A stretch of 64,000 bases of DNA from Mariprofundus erugo (GTDB taxonomy: Bacteria > Pseudomonadota > Zetaproteobacteria > Mariprofundales > Mariprofundaceae). The stretch is taken from the NCBI RefSeq assembly GCF_005818865.1, contig NZ_VBRY01000001.1:348591-412590 (forward strand), given 5' to 3'. Shown one piece after another: positions 52,327 to 61,182 of this stretch. The notes beneath the pieces were generated by a model. The model saw only the letters and a list, made by a program, of their open reading frames with translations. It was not told the DNA's origin and did no database searches. Numbering within the stretch: the stretch's first letter is position 1; the number at the start of each line of letters is the position of its first letter. The translations under genes and the position numbers were made by a program.

Positions 52327-52707
52327 TCAGTCGTGGTGAAGCGGGGTGAATGCCAGCAGTGCAATCACACGGGCACGCTTGACTGCGGTGGTGATGCTGC
52401 GCTGATGTGCAGAGCAGGTACCGGTGACGCGTGATGGCAGAATCTTGTAACGCTCGGTAATAAAGCTGCGCAGCATGTCAGGATCTTTATGATCGATCTT
52501 CAGGCTCTTGTCTGCACAGAACTTGCAGAACTTGCGACGACGCTGAAAACGGCCGCCGGCTCCTGCGCCGCCCTGTGGACGGTCACCCTGCGGACGGTCA
52601 CCCTGTGGACGACGCGGACGGTCACCCTGCGGACGGTCACCCTGCGGGCGAGGACCCTGTGGGCGTGCGCCCTGCGGGCGGGTTGTTGCTTTTACTTCTT
52701 CACTCAT
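52327..52707 (-). CDS. rpsR: 30S ribosomal protein S18 with repetitive N-terminal extension
   Basis: 126 residues; ATG preceded by GAGGAGATATC. The last 75 are normal S18: [52 protein letters not shown]. The first 50 are an unusual basic low-complexity tail of RPQGDR units (about eight). S18 is normally about 75 residues with a short tail. Translation starts 9 bases after the previous stop. Confidence 0.96.
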   Translation of the reverse strand: MSEEVKATTRPQGARPQGPRPQGDRPQGDRPRRPQGDRPQGDRPQGGAGAGGRFQRRRKFCKFCADKSLKIDHKDPDMLRSFITERYKILPSRVTGTCSAHQRSITTAVKRARVIALLAFTPLHHD

Positions 52708-52716
52708 GATATCTCC

Positions 52717-53079
52717 TCAATCTCTAGTCCGGTGGGATTCGCCGGCTGATTCAACAGCCCTGCAAAGATCCACCCAAATTTCCATCTGGCCCCAGCAAGG
52801 TTGTCCATCCCTGCTGTAAAAGCGCCTGCGCAGGCACCCCTCTATCACGACCTGTTGCCCCTCGAGCGAGGCAATGTGATTTACGATGTCGCCACTTGCA
52901 CGAAGTGGCAGGGGTTGTTCATCCTGAACGCCTGCCCGAACCGGTCCGAGTCTTGGTCTTTCTGTTACCAGCTCTGCAATGAGTGCGAGACTACCATCGG
53001 GTGTCCAGCGTTTGCGCAGCTGTTGCAGTCGACCGCTGACGCGGGCGCGGTTGAAATCAGGCGGCTGCTTCGGCTCCAT
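52717..53079 (-). CDS. OB-fold (SSB-like) protein in the priB position
   Basis: About 120 residues, beginning MEPKQPPDFNRARVSGRLQQ (ATG 53079, or 53082), inside the 3' end of rpsF with a 23-base overlap. The pattern of five strands (ARVSGRLQ, LIAELVTERP, LPLRASGD, QQVVIEGCLRRRFY, WGQMEIWVDLCRAV) matches an OB fold, and the slot between rpsF and rpsR is where priB is found. PriB helps restart replication forks. Sequence similarity to E. coli PriB is too low to call by eye, hence no symbol. Confidence 0.65.
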   Translation of the reverse strand: MEPKQPPDFNRARVSGRLQQLRKRWTPDGSLALIAELVTERPRLGPVRAGVQDEQPLPLRASGDIVNHIASLEGQQVVIEGCLRRRFYSRDGQPCWGQMEIWVDLCRAVESAGESHRTRD

Positions 53080-53458
53080 CATTGTCCGCAGCGGTCTCTT
53101 CACCTGCTGCAGCTGCAGCAGCTTCAGGTTCTGCAGGCTTCTTGCGGCGTGCCAGCGGAGATGGCTCGTCGGAAAGCTCGTTCAGTTTGGTGGTCAGAGT
53201 ACGGATAATGCGCTCTTCCAGGCTGATTGCATGCTCAAGTGTTTTGATGGCTTCCGGTTCACCGTCGGTGACCAGCAGGATGTAGTTGCCGCGTTTGCGG
53301 TTGGCAATGGAGTATGCCAGCGGGCGGGAACCCCAGTTTTCGCGTTTTACAATGCGACCACCGGATTTTTCCACCTTGCCGATCAACTCGTCGATCATGG
53401 CTTCGGTGTTTTCCTGAGAGATGTCAGGGTTAACGATAAAAATTGTCTCGTAATACAA
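53057..53458 (-). CDS. rpsF: 30S ribosomal protein S6
   Basis: 133 residues from TTG 53458, chosen because AGAGGAG lies 6 bases upstream and the product begins MYYETIFIVNPD, the standard S6 start. WGSRPLAYSIANRKRGNYIL is the S6 core. The C-terminus is an acidic Ala-rich tail (AAAAAAGEETAADNDGAEAA). First gene of a leftward operon with priB-like, rpsR, DUF2232, rplI and dnaB. The 210 bases upstream hold no gene. Confidence 0.96.
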   Translation of the reverse strand: MYYETIFIVNPDISQENTEAMIDELIGKVEKSGGRIVKRENWGSRPLAYSIANRKRGNYILLVTDGEPEAIKTLEHAISLEERIIRTLTTKLNELSDEPSPLARRKKPAEPEAAAAAAGEETAADNDGAEAAA

Positions 53459-53668
53459 ACGGCGCTCCTCTTGGTGTACCAGTGTACGCCCCGGCACCCA
53501 TGTGCGCGTCCGGAGCAAGGTTATGTTACTGCACAGTATGCAGTGGCGCGGCATGGTAGTGATGAGTGGCCACTGGTGCAAGTATTGTGTCGAAGTGTGT
53601 CAATAAATAAATGGGCTGTGGCAGCCCGGCGGGGCGATTGGGCCGGAAGTACAGCAATGGTTGGCTGT

Positions 53669-54061
53669 TTATGAGGGCTGCGATAAAAACAGGTGATACT
53701 GCTCCAGCAATGAGGTGCGCTCCTGCTCATTGATGACGCCCATGTCGACAAGAATTTCTCCCAGCTTTTTGCGCCGGTCCATCTGGATGCCCAACAGTAG
53801 CTCCCTGTCCTTGTCGGTAATCAGACCGGCCTCAACAGCCAGCTCACCAAAGTAGCACCTGGAGCCGTGAGCGCTTCGATCCGCCTGCATGGCCAGCACC
53901 TGAACAATGCCTTTCATGCGCATCAGGCCTGTTTCCAGTGCAAGCTTGCCGAAAGGAATCTGCTGCTGTCTCTGGATCTCGAGGGCCTCATCAATCAGCT
54001 GTTCGTCGAAATGATGGATGTGAACGAGGTAAACACCGAAGAGGCTGATCTGTTCTGTCAT
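53669..54061 (-). CDS. Small soluble protein with three MshEN-like repeats
   Basis: 130 residues from ATG 54061. After MTEQISLFGVYLVHIHHFDE, three repeats follow the same pattern: PFGKLALETGLM (about 42), YFGELAVEAGLIT (about 78), KLGEILVDMGVI (about 105). This FG(E/K)(L/I)xVExG(L/V) core is found in the N-terminal MshEN domain of type II secretion and pilus ATPases, which can bind cyclic di-GMP. No ATPase is attached, so it may be a free-standing regulator. The ribosome site is weak; ATG 54085 is possible. Confidence 0.6.
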   Translation of the reverse strand: MTEQISLFGVYLVHIHHFDEQLIDEALEIQRQQQIPFGKLALETGLMRMKGIVQVLAMQADRSAHGSRCYFGELAVEAGLITDKDRELLLGIQMDRRKKLGEILVDMGVINEQERTSLLEQYHLFLSQPS

Positions 54062-54265
54062 GATTACTTTTGCATTCCCCTTCATCTCAAGTTGAGGTTG
54101 TGTGGCAAGGTTGCTGTGCACCACCCTAGCTGTTGTACGCCGGGCTGACACGATCTTTTTTAACCACTATATGCCTGCTGTTGGCATCCCTTCGGGAATT
54201 CGTTCATCATTGGCCGATGCATGCGGGTATTGGCCTGTTGCAATCACGAATGTCGGGGTGGTGAT

Positions 54266-54547
54266 ATGAATGGCGGGAAGACAAATGCGTGGCGTCCGGG
54301 TAAGCGTGATGCCGTATTCCTGGCGATTGTTGCCGCTGTCATTCTGTTGCTGGTGTATGGCACCAGTGAACGCACCACCAAAGCCGTGCCGGATGATGAG
54401 ACGCACCGGACGGTGACTTCGCGCGATCAATGTATGAGTTGCCACGGGGCTGAAGGCGTTCGTCCGCAGCCGGCCGGTCATATTCAGGGCGGGCAGTGCT
54501 TTCAGTGTCATACTCAGCCCAGGGGCTGGACGGGAGGAAAGCCTTGA
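54266..54547 (+). CDS. Membrane-anchored diheme c-type cytochrome
   Basis: 93 residues; ATG 54266 after GGTGG. One membrane anchor at about 16-32 (AVFLAIVAAVILLLVYG) and two heme-binding motifs, CMSCH at 56-60 and CFQCH at 78-82, in a 40-residue periplasmic tail. The hemes would be about 20 residues apart, as in NapB- or NrfH-like fragments, but no family is clear. A small electron carrier is likely. Its stop overlaps the TTG start of nadK. Confidence 0.82.
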   Translation: MNGGKTNAWRPGKRDAVFLAIVAAVILLLVYGTSERTTKAVPDDETHRTVTSRDQCMSCHGAEGVRPQPAGHIQGGQCFQCHTQPRGWTGGKP

Positions 54548-55419
54548 ACCGGATCGGGATTACCGTCAAGCCGCATGACAAGCGCGCCTGTCAGTTGATG
54601 TGCGACCTGCACCGCTGGCTGACCGAGCGGCAATGCACCGTCTACATCGATGAACATCTGGAACACTGTATCGGCTGTGCTGTCGTTGGTGAGTGGGTGC
54701 CGCTCAGGCAGATGTCTGATCAGGTCGAGCTGTTGATTGTACTGGGAGGGGATGGCACGCTGTTGCACGCCGCCCGTCATTTTATCGGATCGAATACGCC
54801 GATTCTCGGTATTAATCTCGGGCGTCTGGGATTTCTTACCGATACGCCGATTGGCAGTATGTTCGAGGTGGTGGAAGAGATTCTCGCCGGCCACCTTAAA
54901 ACCAAACACTATTTTTCACTGCATGCAGAGGTCTGGCGCGGGGAGCAGCTGCTGGCTGAAGGGCCGGCCATGAACGATGTGGTGCTGGAGCGCAGTGCTC
55001 ACCCGCGCATGATCGGGTTCGAGATGGCGGTGGGCGATCAGTTTGTCTTTCGTATGCGCGGGGATGGTCTGATTCTGGCCACGCCGGCAGGCTCGACTGC
55101 TTATGCTCTCTCGGCAGGCGGACCGATTGTGCATCCGCAAATTCAGGCGATCAGTGTGGTTCCTGTGTGTCCGCATACCCTGTCAAACCGGCCGATTCTT
55201 GTGCCGGCCGATGATGTGATCCAGCTGCGTCTGGTCGAGTCTCCGCTTGAGGCATCGGTAAATCTTGATGGTGTGGAACTGATGAAGTTGCAGGAAGGAG
55301 ACCGGCTGGTGATTCGGAAGGGGGAGAGTATTTCCCTGGTTTATCTGCCGGACCGCCACTATTTCGAGGTCCTCCGGAGCAAGTTGCACTGGGCCGGCCA
55401 GCTCGAAACCCGTCAGTAA
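54544..55419 (+). CDS. nadK: NAD kinase
   Basis: 291 residues; TTG 54544 follows GGAGG and begins MNRIGITVKPHDKRA. GGDGTLLHAAR at 68-78, NLGRLGFLTD near 95, PAMNDVVLERSA, GDGLILATPAGSTAYALSAGG (quoted to 20) near 180. Makes NADP from NAD and ATP. TTGA overlap with the cytochrome gene; recN follows 14 bases later, the usual neighbour. Confidence 0.95.
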   Translation: MNRIGITVKPHDKRACQLMCDLHRWLTERQCTVYIDEHLEHCIGCAVVGEWVPLRQMSDQVELLIVLGGDGTLLHAARHFIGSNTPILGINLGRLGFLTDTPIGSMFEVVEEILAGHLKTKHYFSLHAEVWRGEQLLAEGPAMNDVVLERSAHPRMIGFEMAVGDQFVFRMRGDGLILATPAGSTAYALSAGGPIVHPQIQAISVVPVCPHTLSNRPILVPADDVIQLRLVESPLEASVNLDGVELMKLQEGDRLVIRKGESISLVYLPDRHYFEVLRSKLHWAGQLETRQ

Positions 55420-55433
55420 CCGTCCATCCAATC

Positions 55434-57119
55434 ATGCTAGTTTCACTAACGATTAAACAGTTCGCCCTGATTGAGCACGTGCATCTGGAACTGGATGGCG
55501 GTATGACGGTGTTTACCGGTGAAACGGGTGCCGGCAAGTCGATGCTCATTGATGCGCTGGGTGCCGCATTCGGTGCACGTGCCAGTTCCGACTGGGTTCG
55601 TCATGGTGCCGAGCGGGCGGAGGTGACGGCGATCTGGTTGCACCAGCGTGAATCCTCATCCGATATGCACATCGCGGCACTGCTGCAATCCCAGGATATT
55701 GATATTGAGGATGAGCTCGTTCTGCGACGCATTATCAGTCGGGACGGGCGCTCGCGTGCCTATATCAATGGCGTGGCGGTGACGACGAAGCTGCTGCAAC
55801 AGCTGGGGCAGATCTGTCTGGATTTGCACGGACAACATGAGCACCAGGCATTGCTGCAGCCTGAATTTCAGCGCGCATTGCTGGATGCCCGAGTGGATGC
55901 CCGCCTGCTTGCCGATGTCAGGGCTGCTTACGCTGTCTGGCGTCAGGCCAGTGACACATTGGCGCTGCTGCAAAAACGGCTGGGTGAGAGTGAGCTTCAG
56001 ATTGAGTGGATGCGCGATGAAACGGCACGCTTGCAGGCGCTTGAGCTGGAAGGCGGACTTTCCGAACGGCTGCATGCCGAGGTGCAGGCCGGGCGCCACC
56101 ATGCCCAGATACGCGCGGCGGCAGCTGCAGCGCTGAATATGCTGGATGATGGCGAACCAAGTGCCCGTGAACTGATTGCCAGGGCGGCGCATGAACTTGA
56201 ATCGGTGCGCCACTATCATGCCGGGCTGAACAGTAGTTGTGAGCTGCTTGAGCAGATGGATGCCCTGCTGGGTGAAGCGGTACCGGAATTGGCCGATGTG
56301 CTGGACAGCTCTTTTGATGAACAGGAGCTGGAGCTGGCAGAACAGCGTCTGATGCAGTTAACGGATGCGATGCGCCGCCATGATTGCGATGAGGAGGGGC
56401 TGCTTGCCCTGATTGACAGCTGGCAGCAACGCCTTGCATCACTGGATACAGCCGATTGGGATGAGGCTGAAGCGAAGGCTGCACTGGCATCGGCGTGCTC
56501 CGCCTATATCCGGGCTGCAGGTGCATTGGGTGATGCGCGCAGAGCTGCGGCAGATGATCTCTGTTTGGTACTGCGACCGTTTCTGGATCGTCTTGCGCTG
56601 GCCGGAATGCAGGTGCGTTTCCGCATTGAGCATGGTGGTGATGATGCATTCAGCCTGTCGGGACTGGATCATGTCCGTATGCAGGTGATGAGTAATCCGG
56701 GTGAGCCGTGGCGTGATCTGGCTGCGGTTGCATCGGGTGGTGAGCTTTCACGTATGGTGCTGGCACTGAAGGGGTGTGGTGCGCTGGATGAAGCTCCTTA
56801 CCTGGCGGTATTTGATGAGGTGGATACCGGCATTGGCGGTGAAACGGCCTGGTGCGTGGGGACGTTGCTGGCATCGATGGGGCGTGAACGTCAGGTGCTG
56901 GTGATATCACATCTGCCACAGGTGGCTGCATGTGGTGATCGTCAGGTGGTAATCAGTAAATTCGAACAGGATGGGCGGACATTAAGCTCCTTGCGCCAGC
57001 TTGATGATGCGGAACGTCGCCTGGAGATTGCCCGTATGCTGGGCGGGGCAGGAGAGGACTCACTGCCGCATGCCGACAGTATGCTGGCCAGAGGTGCCGG
57101 CGGGGCCGTGCGATCTTGA
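55434..57119 (+). CDS. recN: DNA repair protein RecN
   Basis: 561 residues. Walker A GETGAGKSMLIDAL at 29-42, LDLHGQHEHQALLQ (RecN family) near 127, long coiled coils, then SGGELSRMVLALKG and VFDEVDTGIGGETAWCVG with Walker B. An SMC-like ATPase acting early in double-strand break repair. Starts ATGCTAGTTTC with little ribosome site; probably coupled to nadK. Confidence 0.95.
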   Translation: MLVSLTIKQFALIEHVHLELDGGMTVFTGETGAGKSMLIDALGAAFGARASSDWVRHGAERAEVTAIWLHQRESSSDMHIAALLQSQDIDIEDELVLRRIISRDGRSRAYINGVAVTTKLLQQLGQICLDLHGQHEHQALLQPEFQRALLDARVDARLLADVRAAYAVWRQASDTLALLQKRLGESELQIEWMRDETARLQALELEGGLSERLHAEVQAGRHHAQIRAAAAAALNMLDDGEPSARELIARAAHELESVRHYHAGLNSSCELLEQMDALLGEAVPELADVLDSSFDEQELELAEQRLMQLTDAMRRHDCDEEGLLALIDSWQQRLASLDTADWDEAEAKAALASACSAYIRAAGALGDARRAAADDLCLVLRPFLDRLALAGMQVRFRIEHGGDDAFSLSGLDHVRMQVMSNPGEPWRDLAAVASGGELSRMVLALKGCGALDEAPYLAVFDEVDTGIGGETAWCVGTLLASMGRERQVLVISHLPQVAACGDRQVVISKFEQDGRTLSSLRQLDDAERRLEIARMLGGAGEDSLPHADSMLARGAGGAVRS

Positions 57120-57171
57120 GTGAACTGAAGGCAGCGTTGCTGCCAGTGAAGAAAATGGGCGGGGGAGAGGG

Positions 57172-57693
57172 ATGACGCATCGGATTAGTGTGCGCAATGC
57201 CGCTGTGGACGATGTTGAAGCAATCTATACATTGCTGGAACCGTTTGCTGAGAAAAATATTATTCTGGCGAGAGATCGCGACAACCTGTATCAGCATTTG
57301 CAGGAGTTTCTTGTGGCCGAGTACGATGGCGTCCTGTGCGGTGTCGTCGCCGTACATATCTATGGCGAGAACCTGGCTGAAATTCGATCACTGGTGGTCT
57401 CCCCTGAATTCCAGAAGCACGGCGTGGGTCGCCTTCTGGTTGAAGGGTGCGAGAAGTGGCTGGCTGTGCTTGGCGTGGCCCGGGTATTTGCCCTGACCTA
57501 TGTCACCGGCTTTTTTGAGCGCATGGGATTTGCAGTTGTATCGAGAGAGAGTCTGCCGCAGAAGGTCTGGACCGTTTGTGTCCATTGTGCCCGCTTTGCC
57601 GATTGCGATGAAATTGCCGTTGAGAAACGGTTGAGTGATGCACCGATTCAGCCGATGCGCATCCTGCCAATTCTCGAAATTGATGAGCCGTAA
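57172..57693 (+). CDS. argA: N-acetylglutamate synthase-like GNAT acetyltransferase
   Basis: 173 residues; ATG preceded by GGGGGAGAG. Short ArgA-type GNAT: VRNAAVDDVEAIYTLLEPFA, ENLAEIRSLVVSPEFQKHGV-G with the acetyl-CoA loop at about 77-88, YVTGFFERMGFAVVSRESLP and KVW...CVHCARFADCDEIA. This C-terminal CxxC...CDEIA pattern marks the stand-alone N-acetylglutamate synthases (also called ArgO/short NAGS). First step of arginine synthesis; argC lies at 18118-19149. The symbol argA is by analogy. Confidence 0.8.
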   Translation: MTHRISVRNAAVDDVEAIYTLLEPFAEKNIILARDRDNLYQHLQEFLVAEYDGVLCGVVAVHIYGENLAEIRSLVVSPEFQKHGVGRLLVEGCEKWLAVLGVARVFALTYVTGFFERMGFAVVSRESLPQKVWTVCVHCARFADCDEIAVEKRLSDAPIQPMRILPILEIDEP

Positions 57694-57737
57694 CAGCCCG
57701 GCGTGTATCCCTTACTTCGTTATTTGACAGGTTTGAA

Positions 57738-57900
57738 CGGATGATGACTTCGTAAAAAGTCATCATCGCGCCGACAGACTGGCGCGCAAATCAAGCGATT
57801 GCTTTGCAATTGTTTGATTTGTAAGGAGAGTGAAAATCACACGTTTCGCTTTCCTTGGAGTAAAAAGGCCAGGGTGGACTTTTTACGAGATCATCAACGG
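57738..57900. mobile_element. MITE-like element, family 2
   Basis: Left end GGATGATGACTTCGTAAAAA with AGTCATCATCGCGCC; right end GGTGGACTTTTTACGAGATC with ATCAACGG. Both contain CGTAAAAAGTC in opposite orientation, so they form imperfect terminal inverted repeats of about 30 bp. The interior (about 95 bp) holds further hairpins and no ORF. The left end by itself folds (GATGATGACTT / AAGTCATCATC). Similar TTTTTACGA-bearing intergenic repeats are familiar from other proteobacteria. It fills the gap between the acetyltransferase gene and pepN. Confidence 0.7.
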
Positions 57901-57956
57901 ATATGTCCGGGCATACGTGTGCCGGAGGTTCCGGCTGCCCACAGGAGGAGCGTGTT

Positions 57957-60566
57957 GTGAGTAAAAACAGGACAGTATATCTGAAGGACTATCAGCCACC
58001 GCAGTGGCTGGTGGATGATGTCTATCTCGACTTTGCTCTGCAGCCATCGGCCACGGAGGTGATTTCCACCATCCGTTATCGCCGCAATCCTCTGGCGGAA
58101 CAGGGCGATGCGCTGCTGCTGGATGGTCACGATATGGAGCTGCTCTCCATTCGGCTTGATGGTGAGTTGCTGATGCCGGAGCGCTATCGTGTGCATGCCG
58201 GGGGGCTTGAAATTCCGGCTGTGCCCGAGCGTTTCACCCTTGAAGTCACCACACGCATTGACCCGCAGGGCAACACATCGCTGGATGGTCTGTATCGTTC
58301 CGGTGGTAATTATTGCACCCAGTGCGAGGCACAGGGTTTTCGCAAGATCACCTATTATCCCGATCGACCGGATGTAATGGCACCATTTACCGTCCGCATG
58401 ACGGCCGATGCCGCGGACAACCCTGTCCTGCTCTCCAATGGCAATCCGGTGGCGAGCGGCAAGCTTGATGACGGGCGTCACTGGGCTGAATGGCAGGATC
58501 CGTTTGCCAAGCCGGCCTATCTGTTTGCACTTGTGGCCGGCAATCTGGCCTGTGTTGAGGATCATTTTGTCACCGCGTCAGGTCGCACGATTGCACTGCG
58601 CATCTACACCGAGGCGCACCATATCGACCAGTGTGATCATGCGATGGCATCGCTGAAGCGGGCCATGCGCTGGGATGAGGAGCGCTTTGGTCTCGAGTAT
58701 GATCTTGATCTGTTCATGCTGGTGGCGGTGGATGATTTCAATATGGGCGCGATGGAGAATAAAGGGCTGAATATCTTCAATTCTCAGCTGGTTTTCGCAA
58801 GCCCTGAAATCGCCACCGATGATGATTATATTTCGATTGAAGCGGTCATCGGCCATGAGTATTTCCATAACTGGACCGGTAATCGCGTCACCTGTCGGGA
58901 CTGGTTCCAGCTGAGCCTGAAAGAGGGGTTGACGGTTTTCCGCGACCAGTGTTTTACCTCCGATCTGCATTCGGCCGCGGTCAAGCGCATCGAGGATGTA
59001 CGACTGCTGCGTGCGCTGCAGTTTGCCGAGGATGCAAGTCCCATGGCGCATCCGATTCGCCCCGCCTCCTATATGGAGATCAATAACTTTTATACGGTTA
59101 CTGTCTATGAGAAGGGGGCGGAGATTGTACGTTTGTATCAGACGCTGCTGGGCATCGATGGTTTCCGGCGCGGCATGGATCTCTACTTTCAGCGTCATGA
59201 CGGGCAGGCCGTTGCCACCGAGGATTTTCTGGCTGCCATGGCCGATGCCAATGATGCGGATCTGTCACAGATGCAGCGCTGGTATGATCAGGCCGGTACA
59301 CCGCGACTGAGTGTGCGGATGGAGTATGACAGTGCCGCTCATCGCTGTACGCTGCATGTTTCCCAGTCCTGCCCGTCCACACCGGAGGCGGAGGTCAAAC
59401 AGCCGTTTCTGATTCCGCTGGCGCTTGGCCTGCTGCGGGCGGATGGCACGCCACTGGCGTTGCAGCTGGCCGGTGAAGCGGAGGGCTGTGGCAGCAGCCG
59501 CACGTTACTGGTTACAGAGGCTGAGCAGTCATTTACCTTTGTGAATGTACCGGAGGCGCCGGTGCCGTCGTTGCTGCGCGATTTTTCCGCACCGGTGATA
59601 CTCGATTATCCCTACAGGGCTGAAGATGATGCATTCCTGATGGCGTATGATGAGGATCCGTTCAATCGCTGGGCCGCAGCCCAGCGTCTGGCTATGCGTA
59701 CGATGCTTGCCATGCTGGCCGGTGAAGCGGCTGATGTTGAGCTGATTGCCACTGCCTTTTCCCGCCTTTTGGCCGATCCTGATCTGGATGCGGCACTGAA
59801 GGCTGAAGCATTGATGTTACCATCGGAGAGTGAGGTCGCAGATGCCTGTGCCGTAGCTGATCCGGGACACATTCACGAAGTGCGTGAACAGTTGCGTGTG
59901 CGCATTGCAACGCTGTTGCAGGGCGAGCTGGAGTCAACCCATGCCGAACTTGCGGCTGCAAGCGGACTGGATGATCTGGCGATGCAGCAGCGCAAGCTGA
60001 AAAATGTCTGCCTCTCCTATCTGCTGACACTGAAAACGGGCCGGGTCATTGAGCTGGCCTATCGCTGTTTCCTGCAGGCCGCCTGCATGACCGATCAATA
60101 TGCCGCCCTGGCGGGGCTGGCCTCATGTGATTGTGCCGAGCGGAAACTGGCTTTGTCGGCCTTTGAGGCACAGTGGCAGGGTGAAGCGAATGTGATGGGT
60201 AAATGGTTGGCGGTACAGGCGGGCTCATCACTGCCGGATACGCTGGAACAGGTGAAACAGCTGCTGGCGCATCCCGCATTTGATTTGCGCAACCCGAACA
60301 AGGTGCGCGCCCTGATTGGTACATTTGCGCTGCGTAATCCGGCGCTGTTTCATGCGATCGATGGCAGTGGTTACCGGTTTGTGGCGGATCAGGTATTGCA
60401 GCTGGATCGGATGAACCCGCAGGTAGCGGCCCGCATGGTGCGGGCACTGATGAACTGGAAGCGGCTGGAGCCTGTTCGCAGCGGCCTGATGCGTGCGCAA
60501 CTGCAACGTTTGTCCGATGCCGGGTTATCTGCGGATGTCGGGGAAATCGTCAGCAAGAGCCTGTGA
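57957..60566 (+). CDS. pepN: Aminopeptidase N
   Basis: 869 residues from GTG 57957, which has AGGAGG about 9 bases upstream; an earlier ATG at 57903 lies at the MITE edge and gives a non-homologous leader. M1 metallopeptidase: GAMENKGLN at 264-272, zinc motif HEYFHNWTGNRVT with His300, Glu301, His304, and the third ligand Glu in SLKEGLTVFRDQ about 20 residues on. C-terminal helical domain ends RMVRALMNWKRLEP. Cytoplasmic peptide degradation. Full length for the gammaproteobacterial type. Confidence 0.95.
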   Translation: MSKNRTVYLKDYQPPQWLVDDVYLDFALQPSATEVISTIRYRRNPLAEQGDALLLDGHDMELLSIRLDGELLMPERYRVHAGGLEIPAVPERFTLEVTTRIDPQGNTSLDGLYRSGGNYCTQCEAQGFRKITYYPDRPDVMAPFTVRMTADAADNPVLLSNGNPVASGKLDDGRHWAEWQDPFAKPAYLFALVAGNLACVEDHFVTASGRTIALRIYTEAHHIDQCDHAMASLKRAMRWDEERFGLEYDLDLFMLVAVDDFNMGAMENKGLNIFNSQLVFASPEIATDDDYISIEAVIGHEYFHNWTGNRVTCRDWFQLSLKEGLTVFRDQCFTSDLHSAAVKRIEDVRLLRALQFAEDASPMAHPIRPASYMEINNFYTVTVYEKGAEIVRLYQTLLGIDGFRRGMDLYFQRHDGQAVATEDFLAAMADANDADLSQMQRWYDQAGTPRLSVRMEYDSAAHRCTLHVSQSCPSTPEAEVKQPFLIPLALGLLRADGTPLALQLAGEAEGCGSSRTLLVTEAEQSFTFVNVPEAPVPSLLRDFSAPVILDYPYRAEDDAFLMAYDEDPFNRWAAAQRLAMRTMLAMLAGEAADVELIATAFSRLLADPDLDAALKAEALMLPSESEVADACAVADPGHIHEVREQLRVRIATLLQGELESTHAELAAASGLDDLAMQQRKLKNVCLSYLLTLKTGRVIELAYRCFLQAACMTDQYAALAGLASCDCAERKLALSAFEAQWQGEANVMGKWLAVQAGSSLPDTLEQVKQLLAHPAFDLRNPNKVRALIGTFALRNPALFHAIDGSGYRFVADQVLQLDRMNPQVAARMVRALMNWKRLEPVRSGLMRAQLQRLSDAGLSADVGEIVSKSL

Positions 60567-60578
60567 GGCGATCAGGGT

Positions 60579-60782
60579 ATGGATGATGCATTGCTGTTGT
60601 GGGGGTTCCTGTTTGGTGTGATTGGTACGGGGTTTCTGGTCTATGGCAAGCGCCAGCGGGCGATTGTGCCGCTGCTTTGCGGGCTATGCCTGATGATCAT
60701 TCCCTATTTTGTATCGGCTCCCATCCTGCTTGTTGCGATCGGCACGCTACTTGTGGTGTTGCCATATTTCGTCAGGATTTAA
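60579..60782 (+). CDS. Small two-helix membrane protein
   Basis: 67 residues, mostly hydrophobic: LLLWGFLFGVIGTGFLVYGK, a basic turn KRQRAIVP, LLCGLCLMIIPYFVSAPILL and VAIGTLLVVLPYFVRI. The YGKxQRxxVPLxCGxxLMxxPYF pattern looks like a small conserved proteobacterial membrane protein sometimes annotated as amino acid transport protein, without evidence. It follows pepN by 12 bases and may share its transcript. Confidence 0.75.
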   Translation: MDDALLLWGFLFGVIGTGFLVYGKRQRAIVPLLCGLCLMIIPYFVSAPILLVAIGTLLVVLPYFVRI

Positions 60783-60785
60783 GGA

Positions 60786-60868
60786 CGCGCTGATGTGTCA
60801 GTGCTTGCGTGCGGGCCATGAACGGCGAACTGATTTTTGCCAGGAGGGCAATAAATCAGCATCTCCTT
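60786..60868 (-). mobile_element. MITE-like element, family 1, copy C (inverted, internally deleted)
   Basis: About 83 bp. Left end CGCTGATGTGTCAGTGCTT is the complement of the right end of copy B, and right end GCAATAAATCAGCATCTCC is the complement of the left ends of copies A and B; GCGAACTGATTTTTGCC lies between. Only the terminal parts remain. Confidence 0.78.
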
Positions 60869-60874
60869 AAGGAT

Positions 60875-60896
60875 GATGACTTTGTAAAAAGTCATC
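60875..60896. repeat. Hairpin matching the left end of the family 2 MITE
   Basis: GATGACTTT / AAAGTCATC, 9-bp perfect stem with GTAA loop, followed by TCGCGCC as in the element at 57738. A solo end fragment, 7 bases after the family 1 copy. Confidence 0.65.
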
Positions 60897-61030
60897 TCGC
60901 GCCCGGTGACAGGTCTGTGCTGAAGCGCTCAGTCCATCTGCGCCCCCGTGAAGCAGACATCGTTGTTGGCATGATTGCAATTGTCATCTCTCTGTCGACA
61001 GATTGACTGACAGGATCTCTCCCCTAGATT

Positions 61031-61058
61031 TTGACCATCCCTGATCAGGGGTGGTTAA
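61031..61058. repeat. Inverted repeat in the intergenic region before the TPR gene
   Basis: TTGACCATCCCT pairs with AGGGGTGGTTAA (two G-T pairs) around a GATC loop. No T-run follows, so an operator or processing hairpin is more likely than a terminator. The rest of 60897-61182 shows nothing I can name. Confidence 0.4.
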
Positions 61059-61182
61059 ATCCATTCACCGCTTACCTGTGTCTGAAATCATGACACCTGT
61101 AACTCTTGCTGTGTGAATGGAGTATCCGGGTCTATGCCGATCCGGTTCTGTAACAGATACCCATCGGTAAGGAAACAAGAGC

